Assembly (NCBI RefSeq): GCF_900112365.1 | Contig: NZ_FOLQ01000001.1 | Location: 930,001-994,000, forward strand | Length of the DNA: 64,000 nucleotides | From: Spirosoma endophyticum | Lineage (GTDB): Bacteria > Bacteroidota > Bacteroidia > Cytophagales > Spirosomataceae | Direction: 5' to 3' | Shown: piece by piece, positions 52,701-60,655 of the stretch | Numbering within the stretch: position 1 is the first letter of the stretch | Layout: the number at the start of each line of letters is the position of its first letter | Translations under genes and position numbers: made by a program | Notes under the pieces: generated by a model | Told to the model about the DNA's origin: nothing | Databases searched by the model: none | Seen by the model: only the letters and a program-made list of their open reading frames with translations

Positions 52701-53219
52701 TTCCCCGGTGACACGGCCGCTTATCCGTACGTCGGTTGGTACTGATTCGGTTAGTTGAACGGTTGCCAGATTCGTCAGGCCAGCTAACGGGACAGGTCCG
52801 GTAGCTGCGGTTGTCGCCGGTTGTTCGGGCAGGCTGATCGTGGCCCGATCGCTGTTTTTAGGTGGTAGAATCAGGTAAGCGCCAGACCGCAGTTTCTTAA
52901 ACCGAAGTCCATGCGGTCTTAATATAGTATTGAGATTCGTTTCTAACCGGGCGTTCAGATTGAGGGGTTCGAGCGGCCCAAGCTGATACGCCACAACCGA
53001 TTCTTCGAACAGCACATCGACACCATAATGCTCCTTAAGCTGCAACAAGGTCTGCTTAAGTGTCTGATTCGTAACGACAAGATTATTGGTTTTGGTGGGG
53101 TGCGTATTGTCGACCTGTTGGGCAGATCGGGCAAAGGCCAGCGTTTGGGCCACGGTGTGGCCATAACCCACACTTAACAACCAACTGGTTGCCAGCGCAA
53201 GGGGTAGCGATTTTCTCAT
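49743..53219 (-). CDS. SusC/RagA-type TonB receptor with N-terminal STN signalling domain
   Basis: 1158 aa. Signal peptide MRKSLPLALATSWLLSVGYG, then an STN (secretin/TonB short) domain (about 45-120: LKQTLLQLKEHYGVDVLFEE, ILRPHGLRFKKLRSGAYLIL), a carboxypeptidase-like domain (about 165-245, ISGRVTGETGEGLPGVSVVV), the NEVVVVGYGQV linker and plug (QNSGAPGGTTSIRIRGGNSI) and barrel ending GLNVGF. STN contacts the FecR protein encoded directly upstream (4-bp overlap at 53216-53219), so substrate binding should trigger the ECF sigma factor. It imports an unknown glycan with the SusD lipoprotein. Confidence 0.97.
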   Translation of the reverse strand: MRKSLPLALATSWLLSVGYGHTVAQTLAFARSAQQVDNTHPTKTNNLVVTNQTLKQTLLQLKEHYGVDVLFEESVVAYQLGPLEPLNLNARLETNLNTILRPHGLRFKKLRSGAYLILPPKNSDRATISLPEQPATTAATGPVPLAGLTNLATVQLTESVPTDVRISGRVTGETGEGLPGVSVVVKGSPRGTTSDAQGRYQLNIPNGSATLVFSFVGYVTQEQAVNNKSVVDVQLVPDNKSLNEVVVVGYGQVKKSDLTGAVATVPVEEIRKVAVTSLDQALQGRAAGVQITQNSGAPGGTTSIRIRGGNSIQGDNEPLYVIDGIPFKNDGASSGGNFNVLSTLNPSDIESISVLKDASSTAIYGSRGSNGVVIITTKRGKAGKSTITLDAYYGVQNVRRKYPLLNGREYAQFVNDANTNEGRPAVYTQAQVDAFGVGTDWQDEIFQQAPIQNYQLSFSGGDEKTQYAIGGGYFKQGGLIVNSDFDRYSFRINLDRKLTSKIKIGNSLTVNRTVTNQARSDGDLGSAGLVTIAALQFPPILPVRNADGTYLLTDPALPFTADNPVALARDNKNRNTAYRIFGSVFGDYQIIDGLNLRVSLGMDGILQKQDSYLPRSVSSGLAQGGSASIFNSQSMTWLNENLLTYTRTFNSIHNITALLGYTQQANRTESNRSQARNFVNDNLGSGNLASGSVPLTPESGIGTWGLQSYLARINYGYKDKYLLTASFRSDGSSRFGANKQYGYFPSAALAWRVSEEAFLKNNRVLNDLKLRATYGSTGNQDGVGNYPAYSLLATQNYVFGNTVSTGLGPNQIANPDLSWETTTQADLGVDVGFLNNRITLTADVYLKRTKDLLLNVTVPSTSGFSSAIKNLGKVENKGVELSISSRNIDGAFKWSTDLNFALNRNKVLDIGGTPQIFAGNVANIGQGLNSGIIRVGEPLGSFFGYVTNGLYQTADELTALTDPQARKPGDRKYLDLNGDKKIDDNDRTIIGRAQPKFLGGISNTFSYKGVELTAFFQGVYGNNILNANRYELEYLNATTNQDRDVLNRWTPTNTNTDMPRASTTRPANRVSTRQIEDGSYLRLKNIQLAYNLPASVLNSLKIQSVRVYVTAQNYLTWTSYSGYDPEVNRFGQDSRSQGFDYASYPSAKTILFGLNVGF

Positions 53220-54235
53220 TGAGTAAGTTGGGTTTCGGTAGCAGTTGAAAAAATTAGATTTTGATCACGATGACTGACCCGCAGATTGAGCAATTCGGCC
53301 AGCGCTTCGGCCAGTTCGTCAGACGAACCGGCCCGTATGGTTCCCGTTAGCGTTCGGCGGGCTAAGGCCGGATCGGTGAGCTGGACGGATACTCCGAATA
53401 CGCTCTGGATTTGGTGAGCCACTTCACGCAACGAGGTATTGTTGAAGCGAAACAGTCGGTAGCGCCACGTAGCAAATCGGGTGGTGTCGAGCCGGTCCTG
53501 TAGGCGCAGGGAACCCTTTCCGTCAACCATGACCTTATCGCCAGGCTTCATGAGCAGATCCTGAGCTGTTTGATTGCCAGTCTTGTAGTGGAGATTTACT
53601 TTGCCTCGCTTCAGCACAACTTCTGCCTGAGTCGCCCGGCTACGTACCGAAAATTCAGTGCCTAACACTTCAACCGCCAGCCCATCGGTGGCCTGCACAA
53701 CAAACGGCTGATTGGTCGACAGATGGGTTACGTCGAAAACCGCATCGCCCGTTAGCGCCACTCGTCGCGACAACCAGCCATACCCGATGCGCGGCATTTT
53801 AAGGGACGAATTGCTATTCAGCGCTACGGTCGAGCCATCGGGCAGACGTAGCGAACGAAGCTGATGTGGACCCGTCGTAATCGTTTTATAGACCAGGGGG
53901 TCTTTGGCTAACCAGCCACAAGCAAGCAACGTAACGGAAATTGTAGCCGCCACCAGCCAGCGGCCCGGATGCCAGAACGGTCGCGGCTCGTCCGGGAATT
54001 GGCGTACGAATCGGGGATATTCGTCCACTGGTCCGTCGAGACGTTGGCGAAACCGATCCAGGTGGCGATCAACGTCGGGGGCGTATTGAGGGACACTCCG
54101 CTCCCATTCGTCAAGCCATTGAAAATACGTTTCCCGGCTGTTTGGCCGGGCCAGCCACTCACCGATCACTTTCTGCTGAACAGACGTTGCCTGTCCGGCG
54201 AAATAGGTAAATAACAAGTCTCGGGTAGGTTCCAT
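53216..54235 (-). CDS. FecR-family anti-sigma protein
   Basis: 339 aa. The cytoplasmic N-terminus (MEPTRDLLFTYFAGQATSVQ, IGEWLARPNSRETYFQWLDE) is followed by one helix (about 93-110, LVAATISVTLLACGWLA) and the periplasmic FecR domain (LRSLRLPDGSTVALNSNSSL, FVVQATDGLAVEVLGTEFSV), then a DUF4974-type tail (NTSLREVAHQIQSVFGVSVQ). It holds the sigma factor and is switched by the STN receptor. It lies between sigma and susC with a 4-bp overlap to the latter. Confidence 0.95.
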   Translation of the reverse strand: MEPTRDLLFTYFAGQATSVQQKVIGEWLARPNSRETYFQWLDEWERSVPQYAPDVDRHLDRFRQRLDGPVDEYPRFVRQFPDEPRPFWHPGRWLVAATISVTLLACGWLAKDPLVYKTITTGPHQLRSLRLPDGSTVALNSNSSLKMPRIGYGWLSRRVALTGDAVFDVTHLSTNQPFVVQATDGLAVEVLGTEFSVRSRATQAEVVLKRGKVNLHYKTGNQTAQDLLMKPGDKVMVDGKGSLRLQDRLDTTRFATWRYRLFRFNNTSLREVAHQIQSVFGVSVQLTDPALARRTLTGTIRAGSSDELAEALAELLNLRVSHRDQNLIFSTATETQLTQ

Positions 54236-54259
54236 GATGAGGTAGTAAGTCGTTGAGCG

Positions 54260-54955
54260 TTACGATAAAGCCGTCAATAGCAGCAGTCCCCAGCTAATCA
54301 ATTTTTGTTGACGAAGGATTTGCCGAACGGTCGAAATGGCCCGTAGCAGATGATTTTCAACCGTCTTGGGAGATAGGTTCATCTCGGCAGCGATCTCTTT
54401 GTACGATTTCCCTTCGAACCGACTCAGCAGAAATACCCGCTGTCGCTGGGGCGACAGTTGCTGAACAGCCTGCTCCAGCGCCCGGTAGAGTTCGTCCTGC
54501 TGCAACAGCCGGTCGGGTTGGGTAGCGTCAAGATCGGGCCGGTCGAGGTCGTCGGGCAGCGGTTCCTGCCGATTCAATTCCCAACGCAAACTATTGTAGG
54601 CACGGTTACGCACGGCCTGAAACAGATAGGCGCGGTAAGACCCCTGAATCTGTTTGTACAACTCTTTGGTGTACAGCGTATAAAACAGGTCAGCCACTAC
54701 GTCCTCCGCTACCTGACGGTCGTAGACAAAGCGAATGGCATGGCTGCACAAGGGCGCGAAATACTGCCTGAAAAGCAGCTCGCAGCCTACTCGTGGATCG
54801 ACCGCAAAGGCGTTGCGTATGAATAGTTCGCTATCGACGGGCGCGGGTCGAACCGACGTATCACTTGTCACTTCTGCATCGTTCCGTAATAATGGCGTTG
54901 TTCCGGCAGGTATCGGATCGGCAGATTGCCGAAAGGGAAATGCATTTGAAGCCAT
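54260..54955 (-). CDS. ECF RNA polymerase sigma-70 factor (SusC/FecR-linked type)
   Basis: 231 aa. Region 2 is visible at about 60-125 (LFRQYFAPLCSHAIRFVYDR, QVAEDVVADLFYTLY), and region 4 at about 165-215 (LSPQRQRVFLLSRFEGKSYK, EIAAEMNLSPKTVENHLLRA). An unusually long N-terminal tail of about 45 residues (MASNAFPFRQSADPIPAGTT) precedes region 2; a later start is possible but no better ATG is obvious. A short hydrophobic C-terminus (ISWGLLLLTALS) is common in this group. It starts the sigma-FecR-SusC-SusD-oxidoreductase operon and should autoregulate it. Confidence 0.94.
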   Translation of the reverse strand: MASNAFPFRQSADPIPAGTTPLLRNDAEVTSDTSVRPAPVDSELFIRNAFAVDPRVGCELLFRQYFAPLCSHAIRFVYDRQVAEDVVADLFYTLYTKELYKQIQGSYRAYLFQAVRNRAYNSLRWELNRQEPLPDDLDRPDLDATQPDRLLQQDELYRALEQAVQQLSPQRQRVFLLSRFEGKSYKEIAAEMNLSPKTVENHLLRAISTVRQILRQQKLISWGLLLLTALS

Positions 54956-55033
54956 CCAGTCTAAGGGTCTAGTATACAGAAGACAAGTTGGCGTAATAAA
55001 TCCCCCAATCGGATTTTATTTTTTATTTATAAA

Positions 55034-55314
55034 ATGCAAAATACCAGCATCGGTCTTTATGAAGGCCAACCCTGGTATCTAAATTCTGGTAAGATAATAC
55101 CGGTGACTGTTGCAAAAGTTGATCCATATCTGAATTTGCCTTTTCAAGCGATTAGTTTCAAGGCAAAATTTAGAGAACGGGTCTCATTAATGGAGCTTAA
55201 TAAGTGCTTTCCAGACTTTTGCAACAGCCTCTAATTTTATATGAAGAGATTGAAGCAAGGATTGATTTTCCATTATTAGATAATGATCGTCCGTTAGAAT
55301 TGAAATTATCCTAA
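55034..55314 (+). pseudogene. Small gene split by a MITE-like insertion
   Basis: Left part: ATG at 55034 and 24 codons (MQNTSIGLYEGQPWYLNSGK, then IIPV) up to 55105. Right part: an open tail of 27 codons from 55231 (LILYEEIEARIDFPLLDNDR, then PLELKLS) to TAA at 55312-55314. They are separated by a segment with terminal inverted repeats. Joined, they would give a protein of about 50 residues. The family is not recognised, and the junction is inferred. A 66-codon frame through the left part reads into the insertion and is not the original gene. Confidence 0.45.
55105..55231. mobile_element. MITE-like element or IS remnant (about 0.13 kb)
   Basis: Perfect 13-bp inverted ends ctgttgcaaaagt (55107-55119) and its complement (55215-55227); ends of the form (g)gctgttgcaaaag are common in IS elements. 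No transposase fits inside. A target duplication is not clear. It splits the small frame described above. Confidence 0.5.
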
Positions 55315-55318
55315 TCTT

Positions 55319-56515
55319 TTATTTCAATTGGTTAGTAATAACCTGATCAACTTCATTTATTAAGGTGGACGAATAGCCACTAGCTGTGTAGACTATTATA
55401 CCTTGCTTATTAATAATAAATAAAGCCGGTGATCCGTAAACTTTGTAAAGAGATTCTATCAAATTGCCCTTATAAACGCTGGGCATGGTAATAAGCCTAT
55501 TCCTTAAAAATAGATCTAATCTATCCCTTTTAGGATCATCTATCGTATTGATGCCTACAACAACGACCTCATTGGAGGGAAACTTTTCATGAAGTGCCTG
55601 TAACGCAATCATCTGCTTTTGGCATGGAGCACACGCTTTGAACCAAAAGTCCATTATGACAATTTTACCCTTTAAATCAGTTAATTCCATTGTATTACCA
55701 CTGATCAATGGCAATTTCCAATTGGGTGCAGGCGAACCAACTGGTAGCAACTCATCTTTAGTATCTTCTTCAGAAGAGTTGTACCTCTTTTCTATTCGGT
55801 AGTCGGATAATTTTTCTCGGCTGAATTGATTGACTTCCAGTAACTTCTTTTTTATGCCAGTGATCGAGTAATCAAAAATCAACGTTTCTTTCGTTTCGCC
55901 GGCTGTTGACGTTAGTATCGAGACCGTTCGCAAGGGAAGAGACGAATTGGTAGACACATAATAATAAACTTTAGAAGTCCTCTTTGGATCTCGTGAATTG
56001 TCAATAGTTAGTTTGTAGCATTTTTCACCTGCGAAATAATCAAAACCAAGAAGATGTATATTTTGAGCAGTAGACGGCTGGTTAAAATACTGAAGAAGTC
56101 TATTGGTATTAGTTAAATAAACAGGTCCCGTGAATCCCGTAAGCTGTTCTTTTATCTTACTTGCGTGTTCCTGTTTGCTCATCACTTCAAGAGTTCGGTC
56201 ATAGACGGTAAAAAGATAGCTGCCATTATAGATTTGCTGATAGCCATCTTCTCGAAAGGCAGCTAGCTGATAACCCATTAATGAATCATCAGGATTCTTT
56301 TTAAAAAAGCATAAGGTTGTATGTTCTGTAAGAGATGAATCATCATCAGTAACGAGCTTAGTAAGCTTATCATGCATCGTGAATTGTCCTTCATCCAACT
56401 TCAAGACGGCTTGATTTATCTTATTCAGAATATCGATTACGTTTATGTTTTGAGCCTCAGTTATCGTTGGAAAGACCAAAAAAGCTGTTGCTATCAAGCC
56501 TGATAAAGTCTTCAT
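55319..56515 (-). CDS. TlpA-like thiol-disulfide oxidoreductase with LolA-like N-domain
   Basis: 398 aa. Signal peptide MKTLSGLIATAFLVFPTITE. Residues about 25-240 resemble outer-membrane lipoprotein-sorting (LolA-like) domains. Residues about 258-398 are a thioredoxin fold of the TlpA/AhpC-TSA type: GSPAPNWKLPLISGNTMELT, active-site Cys295-Ala-Pro-Cys298 (WFKACAPCQKQM), and VVVVGINTIDD. It should reduce or exchange disulfides in the periplasm. The codons are AT-richer than those of its neighbours, which suggests later arrival. It follows the split small gene, and no partner is evident. Confidence 0.85.
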   Translation of the reverse strand: MKTLSGLIATAFLVFPTITEAQNINVIDILNKINQAVLKLDEGQFTMHDKLTKLVTDDDSSLTEHTTLCFFKKNPDDSLMGYQLAAFREDGYQQIYNGSYLFTVYDRTLEVMSKQEHASKIKEQLTGFTGPVYLTNTNRLLQYFNQPSTAQNIHLLGFDYFAGEKCYKLTIDNSRDPKRTSKVYYYVSTNSSLPLRTVSILTSTAGETKETLIFDYSITGIKKKLLEVNQFSREKLSDYRIEKRYNSSEEDTKDELLPVGSPAPNWKLPLISGNTMELTDLKGKIVIMDFWFKACAPCQKQMIALQALHEKFPSNEVVVVGINTIDDPKRDRLDLFLRNRLITMPSVYKGNLIESLYKVYGSPALFIINKQGIIVYTASGYSSTLINEVDQVITNQLK

Positions 56516-56610
56516 TATACGATTCTATGCATTTGGGTGTACTTTAAATATTATTTTATCAATGGCAGAGCCGTTTATATTACCTCAGAATGGCGCATTT
56601 TCATTTTCCC

Positions 56611-57534
56611 TTACTGCCCGACCAAGGCTAGTTTTTTACCCTCCCCGTCGATGGCAAGCCGGTTCAACTGTTTGATGCCCAGCGAACTGAAGTCAGCCAG
56701 TTTCGTCCAGGTCGGTGTAGCGCCCGGTTTAAGCTGATACAAGGCCGTTCCCTGACACATGAGCAACGTACCATCGGGTGTCCAGACGAAATCTTCACTC
56801 CCGGCAAGCGTGGGCGCAATCGTCGTCATCTGGTTCGTTTTCAGGTCAAGCTGCTTTATGTCCCACTCAGTAGCCGTACGTTTATGTACAAAACTCAGCG
56901 CATTTTTACCCGGAATTTTGTGCAGCGATCGCCCAATACTGCTTTCGATTCGGGTCGTATCGCCAGCGCCGACATGGGCCAACTGAAGTGAATTCGGCGA
57001 CCCCAGGATGAACAGGGCCAGCCAGTCGCCCGTAAGCCAGCAATGATACCCTACTGGTTTAACCTTTTCCAGTACCAGCATGGGTTCACCCGTACCTGAA
57101 ATGGGGAATTTCCACAGGCGCTGGGTTTTATCCTTCTCCACCCGAATGACGGAGAAATACGCCCGATCCTGGGTCACCGTGGCCGAATATTCACTTTCGG
57201 CGGTTCGGGTCAGGGGCGAACTCGTTCTTTGCTGCAGATCATAGCGGTAGATGTCTGTCTGGCCGTCGTCCTGCATCGCGGTGTATAAAATACTCTTGCC
57301 ATCCGTCGTAAACGAAGGCTGGTTGTCGTAGCCTTTTCGCTGAGTAATGTTTACGGGTTTACCGACCTGAGCAGGCTGGCTGGTCAATGTAAGATCCACC
57401 AGGAAAATATCGGCGTCGGGTGGTGATTGCCCCAACGCTACGTTGGCACTGAGGGTTGCGAAGGCCGAAACAATGACGCTCAAGGTAAATAAGCGGTTTA
57501 CGCCCCTGGGGAGTACTTTTTTGAGGAAAGGCAT
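56611..57534 (-). CDS. Secreted TolB/PD40-type beta-propeller protein
   Basis: 307 aa with an atypically long signal region (MPFLKKVLPRGVNRLFTLSV, cleavage near LGQS). Repeats of the WD40-like PD40 type are seen: YDNQPSFTTDGKSILYTAMQ, DGQTDIYRYDLQQ, SEYSATVTQDRAYFSVIRVE, EDFVWTPDGTLLMCQG. Such propellers bind peptides or sugars; no catalytic residues are seen. The gene is divergent from the DUF819-family gene by 110 bp and stands alone. Confidence 0.82.
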   Translation of the reverse strand: MPFLKKVLPRGVNRLFTLSVIVSAFATLSANVALGQSPPDADIFLVDLTLTSQPAQVGKPVNITQRKGYDNQPSFTTDGKSILYTAMQDDGQTDIYRYDLQQRTSSPLTRTAESEYSATVTQDRAYFSVIRVEKDKTQRLWKFPISGTGEPMLVLEKVKPVGYHCWLTGDWLALFILGSPNSLQLAHVGAGDTTRIESSIGRSLHKIPGKNALSFVHKRTATEWDIKQLDLKTNQMTTIAPTLAGSEDFVWTPDGTLLMCQGTALYQLKPGATPTWTKLADFSSLGIKQLNRLAIDGEGKKLALVGQ

Positions 57535-57644
57535 GATTTTTCTTTTTCAGGTTGAAACAACAAGCGCGGAGTGATCCAGAAACGATTGTTTGTCGGGTAA
57601 GCTCGTCATTTTTTTTGTATATTCCGCTTTTCAACCTCCTCTCT

Positions 57645-58832
57645 ATGTCCCTGATCCAGGACCCATTAGCTATTTTAGCGTTACTGATGGGCAATATTCT
57701 CGTGGCTGACCAATTGACCAAACTGCCCGTTTTTCGTCAACTCGGCACATCGCTCACCGTCATTCTGCTAACCGCTGTAACGGCCAACATCGGGTTGATT
57801 CCGACATCGACCAATGCCCCTCCCCTATACGATGGCATTTTTACGTATCTGGCTCCTATTTCGATTTTCTACCTGCTCCTGACCGTTAATCTGAGCAGCC
57901 TGCGACGCGCGGGTACGCCGATGGTGATGAACTTTTTCATTGGTGCCGCCGGTACGTTGCTTGGCGTGGTGGCGGGTATGTGGGCGGTAGCCGGCCCCAA
58001 AGGGTTTGGGGAATTGTATTATGCACTGGGCGGCATGTTTGCCGGAACGTATACCGGCGGCAGCAGTAATCTCAACGCGATTGCCCTCCACTATGGAGTC
58101 AATAAAGCAGGCAACTTATATGCTGCGGCCATTGCGACCGACAATATCGTCACGGCAATCTGGATGGGCGTCACGCTGCTGTTGCCGCCCCTGCTCAACA
58201 AATACTTCCCCCGACAATTAGTGTATGACTGGACACCCGCCGAAAAAGAGCAGTTTGAGGTCGAAGCCAATGCCCAGATCAGCGATATTGAAACCATGTC
58301 TCCAACCGATCTGGCATTGCTGATCGGCCTTGGTGTGCTGGGTTTATTTCTGGCGGGACAGCTCGCCGTTTATGTCCCCGCCATCCCCAAAATTCTGACG
58401 CTAACCACCTTAGCCCTGGTGCTGGCTCAATGGCCTCCTGTTCAGAAACTGCGGGGTGTCCGGGTGATCAGTATCTTCTGTATTTATCTATTTCTGGCCG
58501 TGATCGGTGCCTATTGCGACATCGCAGCCCTGTTGAAAGACGGGCATCTGGCCCTGATGATGCTCTTGTTTGTCAGCATTCTTGTGGCCGTCCATTCCCT
58601 GGTTCAATTTGGGGTTGGGGCCTTACTCCGTCAGGATTGGGCCATCCTCAGCGTAGCGTCTCAGGCATGTCTGGGTGGGTCGGCTTCGTGTCTGGCACTG
58701 ACCAAAAGCCTGAACCGGCCCGATTTGCATTTGCCGGGTATTCTGGCGGGCGCTCTGGGCAATGCCGTTGGTACGTACTGCGGCCTACTGATTGCGGAGT
58801 ACCTGCGCGGAGCAAGCTGGCTAATCGGTTAA
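57645..58832 (+). CDS. DUF819-family integral membrane protein
   Basis: 395 aa from the ATG at 57645; the longer frame adds 31 residues. About ten to twelve helices, with the family's glycine-rich segments (GGMFAGTYTGGSSNLNAIAL, GVNKAGNLYAAAIATDNIVT, ACLGGSASCLALTKSL, LPGILAGALGNAVGTYCGLL). DUF819 (YjcL-like) proteins resemble transporters; the substrate is unknown. The two repeated GGSxN/GNAVG parts suggest an internal duplication. A terminator follows. Confidence 0.88.
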   Translation: MSLIQDPLAILALLMGNILVADQLTKLPVFRQLGTSLTVILLTAVTANIGLIPTSTNAPPLYDGIFTYLAPISIFYLLLTVNLSSLRRAGTPMVMNFFIGAAGTLLGVVAGMWAVAGPKGFGELYYALGGMFAGTYTGGSSNLNAIALHYGVNKAGNLYAAAIATDNIVTAIWMGVTLLLPPLLNKYFPRQLVYDWTPAEKEQFEVEANAQISDIETMSPTDLALLIGLGVLGLFLAGQLAVYVPAIPKILTLTTLALVLAQWPPVQKLRGVRVISIFCIYLFLAVIGAYCDIAALLKDGHLALMMLLFVSILVAVHSLVQFGVGALLRQDWAILSVASQACLGGSASCLALTKSLNRPDLHLPGILAGALGNAVGTYCGLLIAEYLRGASWLIG

Positions 58833-58861
58833 TTCAAGTTGCGAGTTGCCTTTTGTCCACC

Positions 58862-58892
58862 CATTTTCGCTTGGCTTCGCCGAGCGAAAATG
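58862..58892 (+). terminator. Hairpin terminator after the DUF819 gene
   Basis: Arms 58862-58875 and 58879-58892 pair at 13 of 14 positions around a 3-nt loop. It lies 30 nt past the stop at 58832. Confidence 0.6.
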
Positions 58893-58985
58893 AACTATAT
58901 CGCGTTCAAAAAATCATTTGCAGCAATACCTGACAGGTCATTTCAGTAGCAAAGGGTGTTGATTGGCTTTCTTCAGGTACCTTTT

Positions 58986-60539
58986 ATGACCTTAGCCACA
59001 ACATACAATATGCCCCATTTCCTGCAGGCTGGCCCGTTTCGGGTTCGCTATGAAAACGGTTTTCTACGGTACGTTTCACTCGGTGATACGGAAATTCTCC
59101 GAATGATTTACTTCGCGATTCGAAACCGTAATTGGACCACAGCCGCGTTCACCATTACAGACGAAGTGATCGAGCAACATGCCGATTCGTTCCGAATTCA
59201 CTACGGCTGGCACATAGACGATCTCAGTATCCAAATGACGGGATGGGTCGATATTCGGGGGGAAGCCGATGGTACCATTACTGTCGATTTTTATGGCAAA
59301 GCACTGAATGACTTCCAGAAAAACCGAATTGGTCTGTGTGTATTGCATCCGCTCGATGGCGTTCTGGGTCAGCCCGCGGAGGTGATTTCGCCCGATGGAC
59401 GTATTGCTAACGACAATTTCCCGGTATTTATCAACCCGCACCAGCCCTTCCTGAACATCCAGACGCTACGTTGGAAACCGGCTTCTGGTACGGTCTGGCA
59501 GCTTGATTTTTCGGGCGATGTGTTCGAAATGGAGGACCAGCGTAACTGGACGGATGCTTCTTTCAAAACGTATTCGACGCCGAATAGTCTGCCATTTCCG
59601 GTGGCTGTTTCTGCTAGCGAGGAGTTCCGTCAAAACGTGGTTTTCGGTCTGTCGAAACAGGCAATACCAAACGGCGTGGCAGTTGTCGAAACGCCGGAAA
59701 AAGTAATAGAGTTTAATCCGACCCGACCGCGTATTGGTGTTGGGCAACGGACCGACGGGCCACCGTTAACCAATACTGAACTGGCTTTATTGAAAAAATT
59801 AAGCCTGTCGCACCTGCGGGCTGATGTATTTTTTCGCTTCCGATTCTGGCAAACGCTCCTGACCAATGCCATAAAGGATGCACAACGGCTGGGAGTTCCG
59901 CTTGAACTCGCTGTGTTTTTCGGCAATGAGCCCGCGAATGAACTGGGCGCCTTACAGGGCTTTCTTCAGAATCATGACGTAACGGTTCGCTCGATGATGC
60001 TCTACCATACAGAAACGCTAACGACGTCGAATGAACTCCTACAAACGCTGGTGCCACTACTACGTAGTGAGTGGCCGGGCCTGCTTATCGGTGGAGGCAC
60101 CGACGATAATTTTGCCGAACTGAACCGTAATCTCGTTGATTTCGAGCTGGTTGATTTCGTGTCTTATTCCATTACCCCAGCGGCTCATGCGTCCGATAAT
60201 CTTACGATACAGGAGAATATTGCCGGGCAGCCGGAGACGGTTCTGTCGGCCCGACGGTTCAGTAATGGCAAGCCCATCCACATTTCTCCAATAACACTAC
60301 GTCCCCGGTTTACGACACGGGCCGGAACGGTTGTTGAACGTCTAAACGCTCTGGCTGATCCACGTCAAACAACAGAGTTTGGTGCCGACTGGACCCGCCA
60401 GAGTCTGAGCGCCTTAACGACCATAGGTGTTGAGTCGATTACGTATTACCAGTCTCACGGGCCTTCGGGTTTGGTGAGTGGCGACACCGTTTACCCCGTG
60501 TTTAACGTAATTCAGGAGTATCAGAACGGGGCAAGATAA
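58986..60539 (+). CDS. Protein resembling D-apionate lactonase
   Basis: 517 aa from the ATG at 58986; a GTG ten codons earlier or an ATG eight codons later are alternatives. The chain matches my memory of D-apionate lactonase (ApnL): FLQAGPFRVRYENGFLRYVS, GLCVLHPLDGVLGQPAEVIS, and especially VFEMEDQRNWTDASFKTYST. That enzyme opens apionolactone in breakdown of apiose, a sugar of plant pectin and apiogalacturonan. No signal peptide, so cytosolic. No other apionate-pathway gene is next to it; the enzyme would need partners elsewhere. The assignment rests on recall and should be checked by search. Confidence 0.7.
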   Translation: MTLATTYNMPHFLQAGPFRVRYENGFLRYVSLGDTEILRMIYFAIRNRNWTTAAFTITDEVIEQHADSFRIHYGWHIDDLSIQMTGWVDIRGEADGTITVDFYGKALNDFQKNRIGLCVLHPLDGVLGQPAEVISPDGRIANDNFPVFINPHQPFLNIQTLRWKPASGTVWQLDFSGDVFEMEDQRNWTDASFKTYSTPNSLPFPVAVSASEEFRQNVVFGLSKQAIPNGVAVVETPEKVIEFNPTRPRIGVGQRTDGPPLTNTELALLKKLSLSHLRADVFFRFRFWQTLLTNAIKDAQRLGVPLELAVFFGNEPANELGALQGFLQNHDVTVRSMMLYHTETLTTSNELLQTLVPLLRSEWPGLLIGGGTDDNFAELNRNLVDFELVDFVSYSITPAAHASDNLTIQENIAGQPETVLSARRFSNGKPIHISPITLRPRFTTRAGTVVERLNALADPRQTTEFGADWTRQSLSALTTIGVESITYYQSHGPSGLVSGDTVYPVFNVIQEYQNGAR

Positions 60540-60622
60540 GCCAGACGAAACGGTAGTATTTCTTGCCGCAAAGACCCCGCTTTTTGTCGTCTTCGCCCTC
60601 CTTCTGCGGTGTCGATCTGGCG

Positions 60623-60630
60623 TACATTTG
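60623..60630 (+). promoter_or_regulatory. Candidate -7 promoter box for the VOC gene
   Basis: TACATTTG, an exact TAnnTTTG match, ends 25 nt before the ATG at 60656. It supports this start over the longer frame. Confidence 0.5.
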
Positions 60631-60655
60631 TTTCGATAACAAACCAGTAAACAAC

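Noticed and set aside
55034-55234. 66-codon frame as an intact gene
   Set aside because: Its second half is the inverted-repeat element, and a good coding tail continues beyond the element in another frame.
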